A stretch of 64,000 bases of DNA from Dolomedes plantarius (taxonomy: Eukaryota > Arthropoda > Arachnida > Araneae > Dolomedidae), in NCBI GenBank assembly GCA_907164885.2, contig OU015492.1, positions 190,563,766-190,627,765 on the forward strand, given 5' to 3'. The position numbers and the translations under genes are program-made. Numbering within the stretch: position 1 is the first letter of the stretch; the number at the start of each line of letters is the position of its first letter. Shown piece by piece: positions 11,918 to 22,640 of this stretch. Below the pieces are notes generated by a model. That model saw only the letters and a program-made list of their open reading frames with translations, did not search any database and had not been told where the DNA came from.

Positions 11918-12665
11918 GTTTAAAATTTCCGGCACAAAATTACTTTAAAAGATTTGAGTAGAACTAGTGGAGAATGCCAAAAACGTAATGACATTTTCTG
12001 AAATCCCCAATTGAATTTAAAATTTTCCACAATTGAATTCAGAATTTTCTGCATAAAATTATTGAAAAAAGACATGTGAGGAACTAGTGGAGAATGCCAA
12101 AAACGTAATGACAGCTTCTGAAATCCACAATTTAATTTAAAATTTTCTGCACAAAATTACTTTAAAAGATTTGAGAAGAACTAGTGGCGAACGAGAAAAG
12201 TGTAATGGCAGCTTCTGAAATCCCCAATCGAATTTAAAATTTTCCACAATTGAATGTAGAATTTTCTGCATAAAATTATTGAAAAAGACTTGTGAGGAAC
12301 TAGTGGAGAATGCAAAAAGTGTAATGACAGCTTCTGAAATTCACAATTTAATTTAAAATTTTCTGCACAAAATTACTTTAAAAGACTTGAGAAGAACTAG
12401 TGGCGAATGCGAAAAGTGTAATGGCAGCTTCTGAAATCCCCAATTGAATTTAAAATTTTCTGCTCAAAATTATTTTAAAAGACTTGAGAGGAACTAGTGG
12501 AGAATGCCAAAAACGTAATGAAATTTTCTGAAATCCCCAATTGAATTTAAAATTTTCCACAATTGAATTTAGAATTTTCTGCATAAAATTATTGAAAAAG
12601 ACTTGTGAGGAACTAGTGGAGAATGCCAAAAGCGTAATGACAGCTTCTAAGATCCGCAGTTGAAC
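11918..12665. repeat. minisatellite with two unit lengths (97 and ~119 bp)
   Basis: The anchor GAACTAGTGG occurs at 11961, 12081, 12178, 12297, 12394, 12491 and 12610. The spacings are 120, 97, 119, 97, 97 and 119 bp. Long units differ from short ones by an extra ~22 bp built from TTTTCCACAATTGAATT. The ORF at 12450-12725 is only the repeat read in one frame. Confidence 0.9.
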
Positions 12666-14235
12666 ACATAAAGGAAATTTAGTTTCAGACAAATAGATCC
12701 TATCGTTCTGTACAAAATAGATCATTAAATGTGATAGTCTCTATGCATTTGTGATTCGTCTATAGACACGGTCTAATCTATTGTTGTGCAGTCTAACGAA
12801 TGACTGTGTCTTTTAGACCAAAATTGAATGTCATTTTTACGTTCTACTACGGATTTAAGACGCAGTCATTTTTGATTTTATTACATATACATTCGGACTA
12901 AGTTTCAAAAAAGTAAGTTCCTCAGAGTTTAGTGAAATTCTGATTTGTGTCTTTTTTAGATCTTCCAATAAAAGACACCCTGATAAGCTTTGACGTTTTC
13001 TAAAGACTTCTTGAATTAGCAACATCAACAACTTAAATATATAGCAACCTCAACAACAAATAGCAACATCAACAACTTAAATGTCTGTGAGGAAAAGAAT
13101 GTAATTATAGTGTGAATTTTAACAAAAACTCCATCTGGAAACGAAAATATCTCAAAGAATTCTCACTCCCGTAGAAAAAATATTCTGGTTGCGCCACAGG
13201 TGCAGGAGTCAATAATGACACAGTTGAAAATAGCCTATTTATACTACCTCACTTTGCACCATCAGTTAAAAAATAAAAAAGGGGATTTAGTTTAATTTTC
13301 TGCATATTAATCTCAAAAATTGAATTTCTTTACTTTTGAATACCTCTTCGTTCGAAAAATTGTTCCTTAGTTGACTCACCAAAAATATCAAAGAAATGAA
13401 AGGACGCTTAAAGGCAATGGAACGAACATTGCCAAAGTAAAAAGAGAAAAAAAAAAGGAACGTGTCCGCAAGATGGATGATACCTCGACCCTTCGGGGAA
13501 CGGAAGAAAAAAAAACAAGATCGAAACAAAGTTAAAATTTAGTGAAAAAACTTTTTAAAGTGTTACGACATGGGTTTTTAAAACGCTATCCTTCTCCCCT
13601 GCTTTTGTCATCCGAACTTAATGTTCTTGAAGGGACTGTAAAATGCTTGTTCGGTCCGCTGGAAATCGAGTTAAGGTTGCCTCAACCCCCCAAAAGGCAA
13701 TTACCCCCCTCGCGCTACCCCTGCTCTCTTTATTTTTTCAATCTTTTTTTTTTCTCTCTAAAGCAACAGTTTTCTTCAAGCATGCAAGTCAAAATTCGTT
13801 AAGTTCAGTAGCGATCAAGAATTTTTGGCATGCAAGGTTTCTCTCCCCCGTTACTGGTGGATTAAACTAAAATAAGAATAAGGTGCGTTAAAGGTTGTCT
13901 AGCGAACATAAATTTCGAAAAATTTCTAAGACTAATGGTGTGTTTTATAACCCTATGGCAGTCCCGTTTTATGTATCTGCGCATATGTAAATTCTTGAAG
14001 AAGACAGTTTGCAGTGTTTTATATTGGACTAAGCGCTGTGACCCAGAAATTATTCAGTCCCCTAAAGGATTAAATTATTTCAGAGATACGCAAAAAAAAA
14101 AATATCATTAGTGATACCATAGTGGTTTTATAGTTTAGATTTTAGGTAACGTAAAAGTAAAAATTCAGGTTAAATTAATTTCTTTGTATCTGTTTTATGG
14201 ATTAAAAACTTTAAAAGATATTTTGAATAGAAAAA
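12666..14235. other. AT-rich sequence, no gene seen
   Basis: Holds a short duplicated phrase (CAACATCAACAACTTAAAT, twice at about 13019-13082) and a slightly GC-richer stretch at 13490-13870 with overlapping chance ORFs. No element ends recognised. Confidence 0.35.
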
Positions 14236-14273
14236 TACAGAGTGTCCGGGCTAAAGATATCCAAAAGTCATTA

Positions 14274-14609
14274 CAGTCGAACCCCGTTATAACGAACTTC
14301 AAGGGACCAAAGGTTTTGTTCGCTTTATCCGGTGGTTCGCTATATCCGAACCGTTAAGAAAAATGCTAGAGTTCACAAAATGTATAACTCATACGTTGCA
14401 ATGTGTATTCAATAATGGTGTATTATAAAAAAAGATAAAATCTATTAAAAATAATCATTAATGAATTAAATCGACTAAAATCGATTATAATAAACTGACA
14501 CAATACTAATTAAATTACGTACAATAGGAAAACGGCGGGACCAAAATTTTCGTTCGTTATATCCGTGAGTTCGTTATATACCGGGTTCGCTATAACGGGG
14601 GTTTGACTG
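14274..14609 (-). mobile_element. pogo-like MITE copy 2 (336 bp), nested
   Basis: Starts CAGTCGAACCCCGTTATAAC and ends GGGGGTTTGACTG, with TA at 14272-14273 and 14610-14611. It has inserted in the left arm of the fold-back mariner element, whose flanking sequence (CAAAAGTCAT before, ATTTTTACGGAACT after) lines up with the uninterrupted right arm. Orientation is opposite to copy 1. Confidence 0.85.
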
Positions 14610-14687
14610 TACTCATTTTTACGGAACTGCCAATTAGAATTTTTAAAAAATATTTAAATAGAAAGAACATCTCACCAAGTTTTAATA

Positions 14688-14858
14688 TTAATCATAGATT
14701 TCGATCATAGTATCATAGATTTCGATGTGTGCACCTTTTGTAGCACGACTAACGTCTAAATTGTAATCCAGTTCTCTCCAAGTGTTTCGTAGAATATCAG
14801 GCGTTATTAGACTTTTTTCTTGGGGATTCATTAAATCCGTTGTGTATAAACAAAAAAT
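14688..14858 (-). pseudogene. mariner-type transposase C-terminal fragment, left arm
   Basis: Read on the minus strand this encodes SLITPDILRNTWRELDYNL, then RATKGAHIEIYD and a repeated TMIEIYD before the stop. 'ITPxMLxxTWRELDYxLxxxRATKGAHIEIYD' is the type of C-terminus found in mariner-like transposases. The catalytic domain is missing, so the fragment is non-functional. It mirrors the plus-strand copy at 14869-15027. Confidence 0.7.
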
Positions 14859-14868
14859 TAAAACTATG

Positions 14869-15027
14869 GATGAGTTGAAGGAGCGTATCATTCAAGCAAT
14901 TCGTGTAATAACTCCTGATATGCTACCGAACACTTGGAGAGAACTGGATTACCATTTAGAAGTTTGGCGTGCTACAAAAGGTGCACACATTGAAATCTAT
15001 GATACTATGATCGAAATCTATGATTGA
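14869..15027 (+). pseudogene. mariner-type transposase C-terminal fragment, right arm
   Basis: Encodes MDELKERIIQAIRVITPDML, then PNTWRELDYHLEVWRATKGA and HIEIYDTMIEIYD before TGA at 15025-15027. It is slightly longer than the opposite-strand copy, keeping the DELKERI helix. The duplicated IEIYD end is shared by both arms, so it arose before the inversion. No DDE/D catalytic motif is present. Confidence 0.7.
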
Positions 15028-15141
15028 TATTAAAACTTAGAGAGATGTTCTTTCTATTTTAATATTTAAAAAAAATTCTAATGGATAGTTCCGTAAAAAT
15101 AAGTCATGACTTTTAGATACCTTTAGCCCGGACACCCTGTA

Positions 15142-16689
15142 TATTATGTCCAAGAATTTATAACTGCTATTTCATCCTCGAAACTCCAAAATTTGTTGCA
15201 TCGCCCCTTGAACCTTTTGAAATACCTTCCATGCATTTATTATTTCATTTATTGTATATTAGCTCCATGTTTCCTCTGCACATTACTGATACACAAAAGT
15301 TAAAACTAAGTATGAAATATATTTAATTACACTCATTGAAATTACAGGTGGGGCAACATCCAATCTCGACTAGCTATTCAGAACTCTTCCAAAAGATCGA
15401 AAACAATTTGGCAAGTAAACTACAAATTTATATTATTGAAAGATGTTATCAGAAATATGTGTAGCTTTTGAATTGATGAATGATGTTGATGCTTTACCAC
15501 ATGCATGCCTGAAGCTCAATGAAATAGTCATCGATAAATGTAACAATATCCATAACTTACCATGTAATGATAGTGATACATTTAGTATAATTTATCAAAG
15601 CTCAATCAATCACACGATATGCTGCAAGTGGGACACGCTGACAAAATGATGAAAATACAAAGGCCTACACTTAACAAAAACTTTTCAAAGGAATAATTTA
15701 CACCTAAACAAAATCTCGGTTTGAAAGAAATTTTGTTGTAGTTTACAGTTTTGATGATAAATTATCATATTGTGAATTGTTTATTTATTTATTGGGGTCT
15801 TACGCGTGACTCTTTTGGCAAGTTCTAAGTCCTATATTTTGGGGGTCACTTATTTTACTCAATCAAGGACAAGAGAACTTCGATTTGAGAAGTTGATTTG
15901 TCTATCCCTACAATAACTCTAATAACTTTTATTAAGTTACTTAAAAATTAGGATCCCAGCAGTTTGTTAGGGGACTATTAAAGCCGTTTAAATTAAGTAA
16001 AAATTTAAACTGAAAGTTCGACTGATCGACATTTAAGAGCAGGTATCTTAATGCATTTAGTAAATGCAGAACAAGACCCCACAGGATTTTAGATGGAATA
16101 GTAGTGAGTTTAAAAATGACAAAGAGTATAAAAAATGATTGATTTCACATTAATATCAAAGTGAAATAATAGTTGTGTTGTTATGTCTAATGCCTCCTCG
16201 CCGAAAGTTTCGGATCAGGACCAAATTTGTATCGGGCTGATATGTGGGGGTCCGGTTTATATGTTTTAGATTTAATGAATAGCTTGTTCTGTTGCAATTA
16301 ATTATTAATAAAAAATGAGTAAAATGATAAGTTTAATTAGTAAAGATAACTACTAAAATTAATAATAATTAAATTCTTAAGTAAAAATAATAATATTAAA
16401 TAATAAATAATAATACTTTACTTTTAGCAATAATAATAACACAAATTAATTTAGGTTTATATGTCCTATTACACAGTCTCCATAGTAAGTCTCCATCTGT
16501 GTTTCCATTAACTCCATGGTTGCAAGGTTTGTGACGTCATTCTTCTTGCGGTTTCCTACTTTGAACTTGAACTTTGTCTAGTTCCAGGCTTGGTGTTCTT
16601 TGATTGAGCAACTTTGTATTCAATTCTTCTGTTTCTTATGGATTGTACGGTGCCTAAGTATGTTTATTGATTAGATCATACTGATCAGA
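15142..16689. other. AT-rich sequence, no gene seen
   Basis: The ORF at 15443-15649 (68 codons) has no recognised domain. A (GTT)-headed repeat copy lies at about 16178-16270 (listed separately). The stretch 16280-16440 is very AT-rich (AATAATAATTAAAT-like). Confidence 0.35.
16178..16270 (+). repeat. (GTT)-headed dispersed repeat, short copy
   Basis: Shares the order TTGTTGTT, TCTAATGCC, GCCGAAAGT, CGGATCAGG with 40063-40120 and with the minus strand of about 20500-20600. The match is short and diverged. It may be part of a SINE or LINE family. Confidence 0.4.
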
Positions 16690-16694
16690 AACAA

Positions 16695-16834
16695 TCCATT
16701 GGTTTTTAGACAGTATCGGCACCGCTGATGAACAGATGCTGTCTAAAACCTATTTATTACTTATCTTTTCATGTTTTTAGTTCCTGGCTGAAAGTAGTAT
16801 TAGAGCTTATACAGATTTTTCACTTTCAACTTTG

Positions 16835-16836
<2 letters not shown>
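16695..16836 (+). repeat. dispersed repeat adjoining TA microsatellite, copy 1
   Basis: Homologous to the minus strand of about 48065-48212. Both share ATCCATTGGTTTTTAGAYAG, CACCGCTGATGAA, GCTGTC and AAAACCT. In both copies the same side ends directly in a long (TA)n tract. The element class is not recognised. Confidence 0.6.
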
Positions 16837-16904
<68 letters not shown>

Positions 16905-16907
16905 TTA

Positions 16908-16990
<83 letters not shown>
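16837..16990. repeat. (TA)n microsatellite
   Basis: About 150 bases of TA dinucleotides interrupted once by TTTATTTAATTATTTT. The 'YIYIYI' ORF across it (16728-16994) is an artefact. Confidence 0.95.
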
Positions 16991-16993
<3 letters not shown>

Positions 16994-17590
16994 AATCCTG
17001 ACTAAATGCCGGCTCGAAGCGTACTCTTTATATCGTAAATCCCTCTTAAACTCCCTAATACTTATTAATAATATTGCAGTCAGTAAACATAGGCCGTGGT
17101 AAAAGATTACAAATTAATTACATTCAACAAGTTTACTCCAACAATTAATTTAAATACCCTGGAATTCAATCCGCACATAATTTAGTTTTCCAAGCAATCA
17201 TCTCACCCTCGTGACGCGTGACCGCTTTATCCAAATGCTAATCCCGCTCTACCGAAAAATCTATTGTTCCTCAAGGTGTCTACTCAAGGCGTCTAGTACA
17301 CTCATCGCGTATGCTCATTGAGGTCTGCCGAATATTCGAGAAGCATCTTTTGCTGACTTTACAAATAATTTTCGTACGAAACCTAGTCTGAACTCCAAAA
17401 CAATTCCCCACTCAATGAATGCCTGTGATTCTCTTTCTTGATTCTCCCCAAGGCCATCCCACTCTATTAATAACTCCTAAAGTCTATGCATTCGTAGACG
17501 CGTGTAATCCGATTGATTCTGAAATATCATGGCTTTTAACGTTAGAAATTAGTTATTTTGAAGCCCCCTGTAAATTATCAATTAATGCCT
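16991..17590. other. unique-looking sequence between microsatellites
   Basis: Moderate GC with several CpGs (for example GACGCGTGACCGC near 17212). No ORF above 60 codons, no TIRs and no SINE boxes. Function unknown. Confidence 0.3.
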
Positions 17591-17595
17591 AACTA

Positions 17596-17598
<3 letters not shown>

Positions 17599-17690
<92 letters not shown>
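17599..17690. repeat. (CA)n(TA)n microsatellite
   Basis: A CA tract of about 18 bases followed by about 70 bases of TA. It abuts the MITE at 17693. Confidence 0.95.
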
Positions 17691-17692
<2 letters not shown>

Positions 17693-17694
<2 letters not shown>

Positions 17695-17861
17695 GTTGGC
17701 TCTCTGTTTAACGACGCTCTCTATTTAAAGACGATATTTCCCAGTCCCGGCCCCTCCGACGTTATGGGAAATGTTACTTTTTCACAAATTCTGTTTAAGG
17801 ACGATCTCTACTTAAGGACGATTTTTCACGGTCCCTTGAAAGTCGTTAAACAGAGAGCCAA

Positions 17862-17864
<3 letters not shown>
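17693..17864. mobile_element. 172-bp MITE with CAGTTGGCTCTC TIRs
   Basis: The left end CAGTTGGCTCTCTGTTTAAC is mirrored at the right end (GTTAAACAGAGAGCCAACTG). Internal phrases TTAAGGACGAT are repeated. CAG...CTG ends next to TA tracts (left CA, right TA) suggest the same Tc1/mariner-pogo superfamily as the other MITEs, but a different family. It sits between two microsatellites. Confidence 0.75.
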
Positions 17865-17903
<39 letters not shown>

Positions 17904-18614
17904 CACAAGGCTACCTCGCGGAATAATAGTACTCGTGTGATACCAAACTACATTGTCATCAAAGCGATACACAATAAAGTACTATAACATTATTTTTGAA
18001 GCAATATAAAATTACTTTATTATCACTATCAATATAATATTATAAAATAAAACCAAAGTTAAAAAAAAATATGTAATCTCGTAGTGAATTAAAAAAAATT
18101 ATTAATTGTTTCATTTCGATGATTGAGATTTTACGTCATTAGTGATGGGGTGTATAAACACTCTTGTCGTAATATAAAAATACATTACCATCGATGTCAT
18201 ATAAAGTATGTTCTTACAGTTATTGATGTGAAGAGTTTATTAAGTAAGAAATGTGGAACACAATTAAAAAATTTCTTGGTATTTCACAGTGAATTAAAAA
18301 ATGAAACAAATTTATAAACTTAAAAAAGAATGAATCAAAGAAAATAAACACTCGTTTTGAGATTTCAAAAAAAAAAGGCACGTAGGTGTAATTCAAATTC
18401 AATTAAAATTTTTCTTCCCCTGTTAAACGTTACCAAGGCATTGCTATATTACTTTTTTATTGGAAATATTAGCGAACTTGAAAAAGACAGAATCAGGAAT
18501 AATTCAAAGTGATAACAATAGCACCTTAGAGCTAAAACACAATAGCTAACTGGAAACGATAGAGAGATATTAAAGATATCTTCTATTTATTTTATCTAAA
18601 TTCTCTTTCTTTAT
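17865..18614. other. short TA tract then AT-rich sequence
   Basis: (TA)n to about 17900, then ordinary AT-rich DNA. ORFs at 18123-18317 (plus) and 18220-18402 (minus) overlap and have no recognised features. Confidence 0.35.
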
Positions 18615-19112
18615 ATATAACTAGCAGCCCATCCCGACTTTGTCCGGGTTGAACAAAATATTATACCAATAAATTTCCAGTTTATAGCCAATAAATTGTA
18701 AATCTTTTTTTACCTTAAATGCCCAATAAAAAGCGTAGTTCCAAATGTAGTTTGGATGTAGTTAATAATTAAAATTAATCTTTTAAAAGAAAAAGGCGTG
18801 CCGGAGAACAGCTATGTTCGAACCGCTAACGTCAGAACAGAAGCCCACCGCGATAGCACCACGCTAAGGATCGTTGAATTCTTCGGCACAAAAAGCGGTA
18901 GAGGGCAGTAGCGGTAACAATGGAGATTGTTAGTATTAAGCCCCTAACTTTATTTCTACTGATCAGATATACATAATATATAGCCTATGTCCATCTGGAA
19001 TAATGTACCTTTCAAACAGTGAAAGAATTTTTCAAATAGGTGCAGTGGTTCTGGAGATTACCCTCCACGTACAAAATCGCTCTCTCTTTATATATAAGTA
19101 TAGATTTATATT
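18615..19112 (+). mobile_element. dispersed repeat with TATATATAAGTATAGAT-type end
   Basis: Begins ATAACTAGCAGCCCATCCCG and ends with a stretch (TTCAAATAGGTGCAGTGGTT, then CTCTTTATATATAAGTATAG) of the kind seen at 3' ends of RTE-type LINEs and related SINEs. Inside (18790-18870) is a minus-strand tRNA-like segment with GGTTCGAAC. No reverse transcriptase coding is visible. The class is an inference from the ends. Confidence 0.4.
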
Positions 19113-19639
19113 ATTTCATGATGGAGTTACTTATTTATTCCAGGAAAATAATGTTCAATTTATTTGCCAACTAAAAAATGCATAAGTTTTGATTTCAAAG
19201 AGTATGTACAAAAATATATTATAACAGAATAACTTTTAAAAAAATCCCTTTCATTTTGTTAAATTTACAGGAGTTAAAAAGTTCCAAAAAATATTTCTAA
19301 CTACTCTCTCAGAGTTCCACATATTTTTCATAATTGGGGACTTATTAACTTAGAAAAGGAAGGATTAAAGAGAAGTTTAATCATTCTTGCCGTATTTTAT
19401 ATTTAACAGGGTAAAAAATTATAACTTATATTCACACATTTTTATAGATTATGGCTGTAATATTATCTGCTTGCTCATTTACTTTCATGACAGATCTATA
19501 TCTTTTGATGATCAATCATTTTCGAATAGAAGCATTTTCCGCATTATGCAATTAGCTTTACCAAGTGGGAGATCCTGGGAATCATCCAGAAGCTTTCTCA
19601 CTCAATATATAACCTTGCTTAAAAACTATTTGACCGTTG
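19113..19639. other. AT-rich sequence, no gene seen
   Basis: Most of a 104-codon ORF (19387-19701) lies here. It lacks a recognisable domain and is probably chance. Confidence 0.3.
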
Positions 19640-20190
19640 CAGCCCCGAAGCATCAACACGTAAACGAAGCAAGTACCCATAGGGAGGCCTGTATTTACTG
19701 ACGGGGCGAACAAGAACAAATCCATTTATAGCGGACACCGAATATGGGACCACCCTGTTTTACCTTTCATTAAATCAATTCCTACCCGTAATGGTCACAT
19801 AATTCGTGTCCCGAAGCAGCGAGATTGCACACAAAACCTTCGTAAAAACCAACACAGCGCACATCAATTCTGGAACTTAAACTTCCCACCGCAGCGGGCG
19901 TTCGTGTGGAATTAAGCGGCCGCTTTTTCAATTCATTGATTCGCGATCATACGCTAGGGTGCCCGCAGAGATGCCTGCAATAACTCACGGCGTTCCATAC
20001 TGGGACGGAACCCCAGGGTTCCCGAGCCCGGGCCTCGTCTGCAGCATAAATAATTCGCTGGGGTTTAGAGCAAACAAATGTTTCGGGTGACAGGAACAGA
20101 GATTCTTGTTGGAAAGGTGCAAGGTGATGTCAGCAAATGAACGGAACTTCGCGGCAAAGGATTCCGAGGCTCGTTTCGAAGGTTTTTTTG
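19640..20190. other. GC-rich island, candidate regulatory DNA
   Basis: Markedly GC-richer and CpG-containing compared with both flanks, with no repeat ends. Suggestive sites are GGAAAGGTGCAAGGTGA (20111-20127, two nuclear-receptor-like half sites one base apart), AGCAAACAAATG (forkhead-like) and GCATAAATAA (Hox/AT-hook-like). Such motifs occur by chance. A regulatory role is inference only. Confidence 0.3.
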
Positions 20191-20499
20191 GTCGAAACAG
20201 GAACTTCGCTTTATCAGAATTTATTTTATAAAATCTTCCATCCTCTCAATCAAATCGGTTTTACTCTTCATATATTTTCTTCGCCTATAACATTTTTTTT
20301 ATTATAATTTTTTACTTTATTCATCGTCCGTATCATCATTTACTTTATACAGAGGAAGCACGCTTGAACATTTTCTGGAATTTTTAGGATTAATATTTTT
20401 TTTTCTTGCACTGAAACATCCTCAAATAGCCCTGAGTAAGTAATAAGCTTTTGAAATAGTTTTCAAGTTTTAAGTATTAGAACAGGAACCGCTGTTATG

Positions 20500-20600
20500 T
20501 CAAAACAGGAGCCGCACCTTCATCGCCCATAGCCTTCGGGACTTGATCTGATGTTGCTGTCGGTCAACTGGCATAAGCAACAGCAACAACAAGTATTAAA
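20500..20600 (-). repeat. (GTT)-headed dispersed repeat, minus strand copy
   Basis: On the minus strand it reads TGTTGTTGCTGTTGCTTATG, then GACCGACAGCAACATCAGAT, matching the order of motifs at 40063. Diverged. Confidence 0.4.
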
Positions 20601-20824
20601 ACTTGATAAATTTGAAACATATTCAGTTTCTTTAGCCTAGCTTTTATAAAATTACCCTTTGACATTCAAATAAATGCAACGGATCATTTGTAGATAAAAC
20701 TTTTCTTGATGAAGGTTATCTCACCTTTTCTAACGACTATATCTGCTGGCTATATCTGTCCTATATCTGTTAGCTTTATATTTCTTTTACAAATCATATA
20801 AACTTGCATATAACCATATACATT

Positions 20825-21119
20825 TTAACGTAGGATTACGTTCCTCCAAAACGGTCCCCCGGAAAGCAAAATTTCAGACGCTAAAACCGTCCATCCGTAC
20901 CTCGCGAGTTATAATTTTGGCAGCGCTCCAAACCCAGTCTGTATTGCTTGGACAAGCAGTAAACAGTTAAATAAGAAAGTACCAAAATGCGTCAAAATTT
21001 TGACATACATATATGTATATATATACATACGTACATATATATAGATACATATATACATAACACATACATAGATATATACAAATAAAAGAGGTAAGCAACG
21101 ATAAGTAATCCTACGTTAA
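20825..21119. mobile_element. MITE with TTAACGTAGGATTAC ends, copy 1 (295 bp)
   Basis: The left end TTAACGTAGGATTACGTTCC and the right end GTAATCCTACGTTAA form an inverted pair. The interior has GGAAAGCAAAATTTCAGACG and a TA/CA-rich right half. Just outside the right end, TAACTCGCGGTAGTTTCGTT (21120-) has an inverted counterpart at 41273-41305 next to copy 3, so the real element may extend further. Confidence 0.6.
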
Positions 21120-21566
21120 TAACTCGCGGTAGTTTCGTTAGAAGAGACTACCTGAATTTTTTTTTTTTTGCTTTTACTACATATATTTGGCTTTACGTAG
21201 ACGAAAAAGCATATTCAGATCATTTTAGAGTGATTCAGAAAAGATAGATGACTTTATCTGCCTATATGTTCATTAGCATTTCTCTTTTATCACCGTTACC
21301 AATAGGTGAAATTAACATGTCATTGCTGAACATTGTCAGTGATTATATACACACGCGCGCAAATAAACACATAAATTTGATAAGAATCTATACCAATAGA
21401 TATACGTTATTCATCAATCAACAGATATACCAAAAATGCATATCTCATTTTATTAATTTAAGGAGAAATTTAATTTCACTGATTATAAAATTTTTTATAT
21501 AAAGACATTCTTGATTCACGTTTTAAGGAAGATTTGACCTATATTCTTAAAGCTGCTTATTAATTT

Positions 21567-21740
21567 TTAATGTAGGATTACGTTCCTCCATAACGGTCCT
21601 CCGGAAAGCAAAATTTCAGACGCTAAAACCGTCCGTCTGTACCTCGCCAATTTACAATTTTGGCAGCGCTCTAAACCCAGTTTATACTGCTTGGACAAGT
21701 AGTAAACAGTGAAACAGAAAAGTACCGAAATGAGAAAGTA
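21567..21740 (+). mobile_element. MITE with GTAGGATTAC end, partial copy 2
   Basis: Starts TTAATGTAGGATTACGTTCC and follows copy 1 closely through GGAAAGCAAAATTTCAGACG and GGCAGCGCTC up to about 21735. The right end is missing or unrecognisable. Confidence 0.6.
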
Positions 21741-22049
21741 TTAAAAAGTATTTTTTTTAATTATGAAAAAGTATTGTATTTTTACAAAATTATGAAAAAT
21801 TATAAAAATTATGAAAAAGTATTTTTATGACTTCAAAAAATCTAACCTTTCATTTACTATTATTGCCTTACAAACATATGTATAGTTTACTTAACTACCT
21901 GATCTGCTGATTATTGTAATTATAAGCTAAAAATTTCAAGTTTCATTTAAATTAATAAAATATTAAGGAACACAAAAAATTTACTTAATTTGGGAAAATA
22001 TGTGATTTTATTTAGTTTTATTTTAAGCAGATTACGTTAGACGCAGATT

Positions 22050-22090
22050 GCGCATTAAGTCAAGCCCCCAAGCGCCTTGACTTAATGTGC
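22050..22090. repeat. perfect short hairpin
   Basis: GCGCATTAAGTCAAG and CTTGACTTAATGTGC pair across an ~11-base C-rich loop (one G-T type mismatch). Fourteen or so paired bases. No terminator or miRNA claim is made. Confidence 0.6.
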
Positions 22091-22640
22091 AAAAGCCCGG
22101 CGGTTGAATATTGTTTTTATCTATGTCTACGGAAGATTGCCTGAAAATTAGATGATAAACTGTGTGATTTCTGAATTTCTGAAGAAACTTTTAATAATAT
22201 TTTTCCCCCTCTCGACACCAAACACCTCAGTTTGTTTTAAAAATGTGGAAAAATTGTCAAGTGTATATTAATAAGGGAAAAACTTACACGTATAGTTCAT
22301 TGTGGATAATCGTTCTAACGAAAGGGAAAAATTTATCATTCCATGCGAAATAAAGGGTAATATTTCAAAGAACATAAGATTTTGATCCTGGAAGTTAGTT
22401 TGTACATACCCTCGACTTTCACTTATAAATGTAAATAACAGCAAACAAAAGAAAAAGAAAAAAAGGAAGAAAGATAAGAAAAGAAAAGTGATAATTAAAA
22501 TAAAAATTTAAAAAAAAATATCCGTACGAAATAATAATATTCATTCACATATATTATAAGCTCACATCTTCAAAGGAATGCTTAAGGCTGCTATGTACTA
22601 GTCCTATTGGATTAGCTCACCTTAATGTTAACCTATGGGA

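Larger units (their letters stand above)
14238..15139. mobile_element. fold-back mariner-type element made of two inverted 3' ends
   Basis: The ends read CAGAGTGTCCGGGCTAAAG and its complement (CTTTAGCCCGGACACCCTG), flanked by TA (14236-14237, 15140-15141). The inverted homology is not confined to short TIRs. It runs inward for hundreds of bases, through a non-coding segment and into a transposase C-terminal coding segment on each arm, up to about AATAACNCCTGATAT. The arms meet around 14810-14900. The left arm carries a pogo-like MITE (14274-14609). Without that insertion and its TA copy the element is about 564 bp. Confidence 0.8.

Noticed and set aside
14688..15027. Two separate host ORFs on opposite strands
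   Set aside because: They are mirror images within one inverted-repeat element and correspond to the same transposase C-terminus.
16700..16780. Hammerhead ribozyme, because of CACCGCTGATGAA followed by GCTGTC in the repeats at 16.7 and 48.1 kb
   Set aside because: CTGATGA is present, but there is no stem II of any length before a GAAA, and the 16.7-kb copy lacks GAAA altogether. The core cannot fold as a hammerhead.
16837..16990. Long YIYIYI / THTHTH reading frames at TA and TG tracts (also 38.8, 48.0, 52.3 kb)
   Set aside because: They are translations of microsatellites, not proteins.
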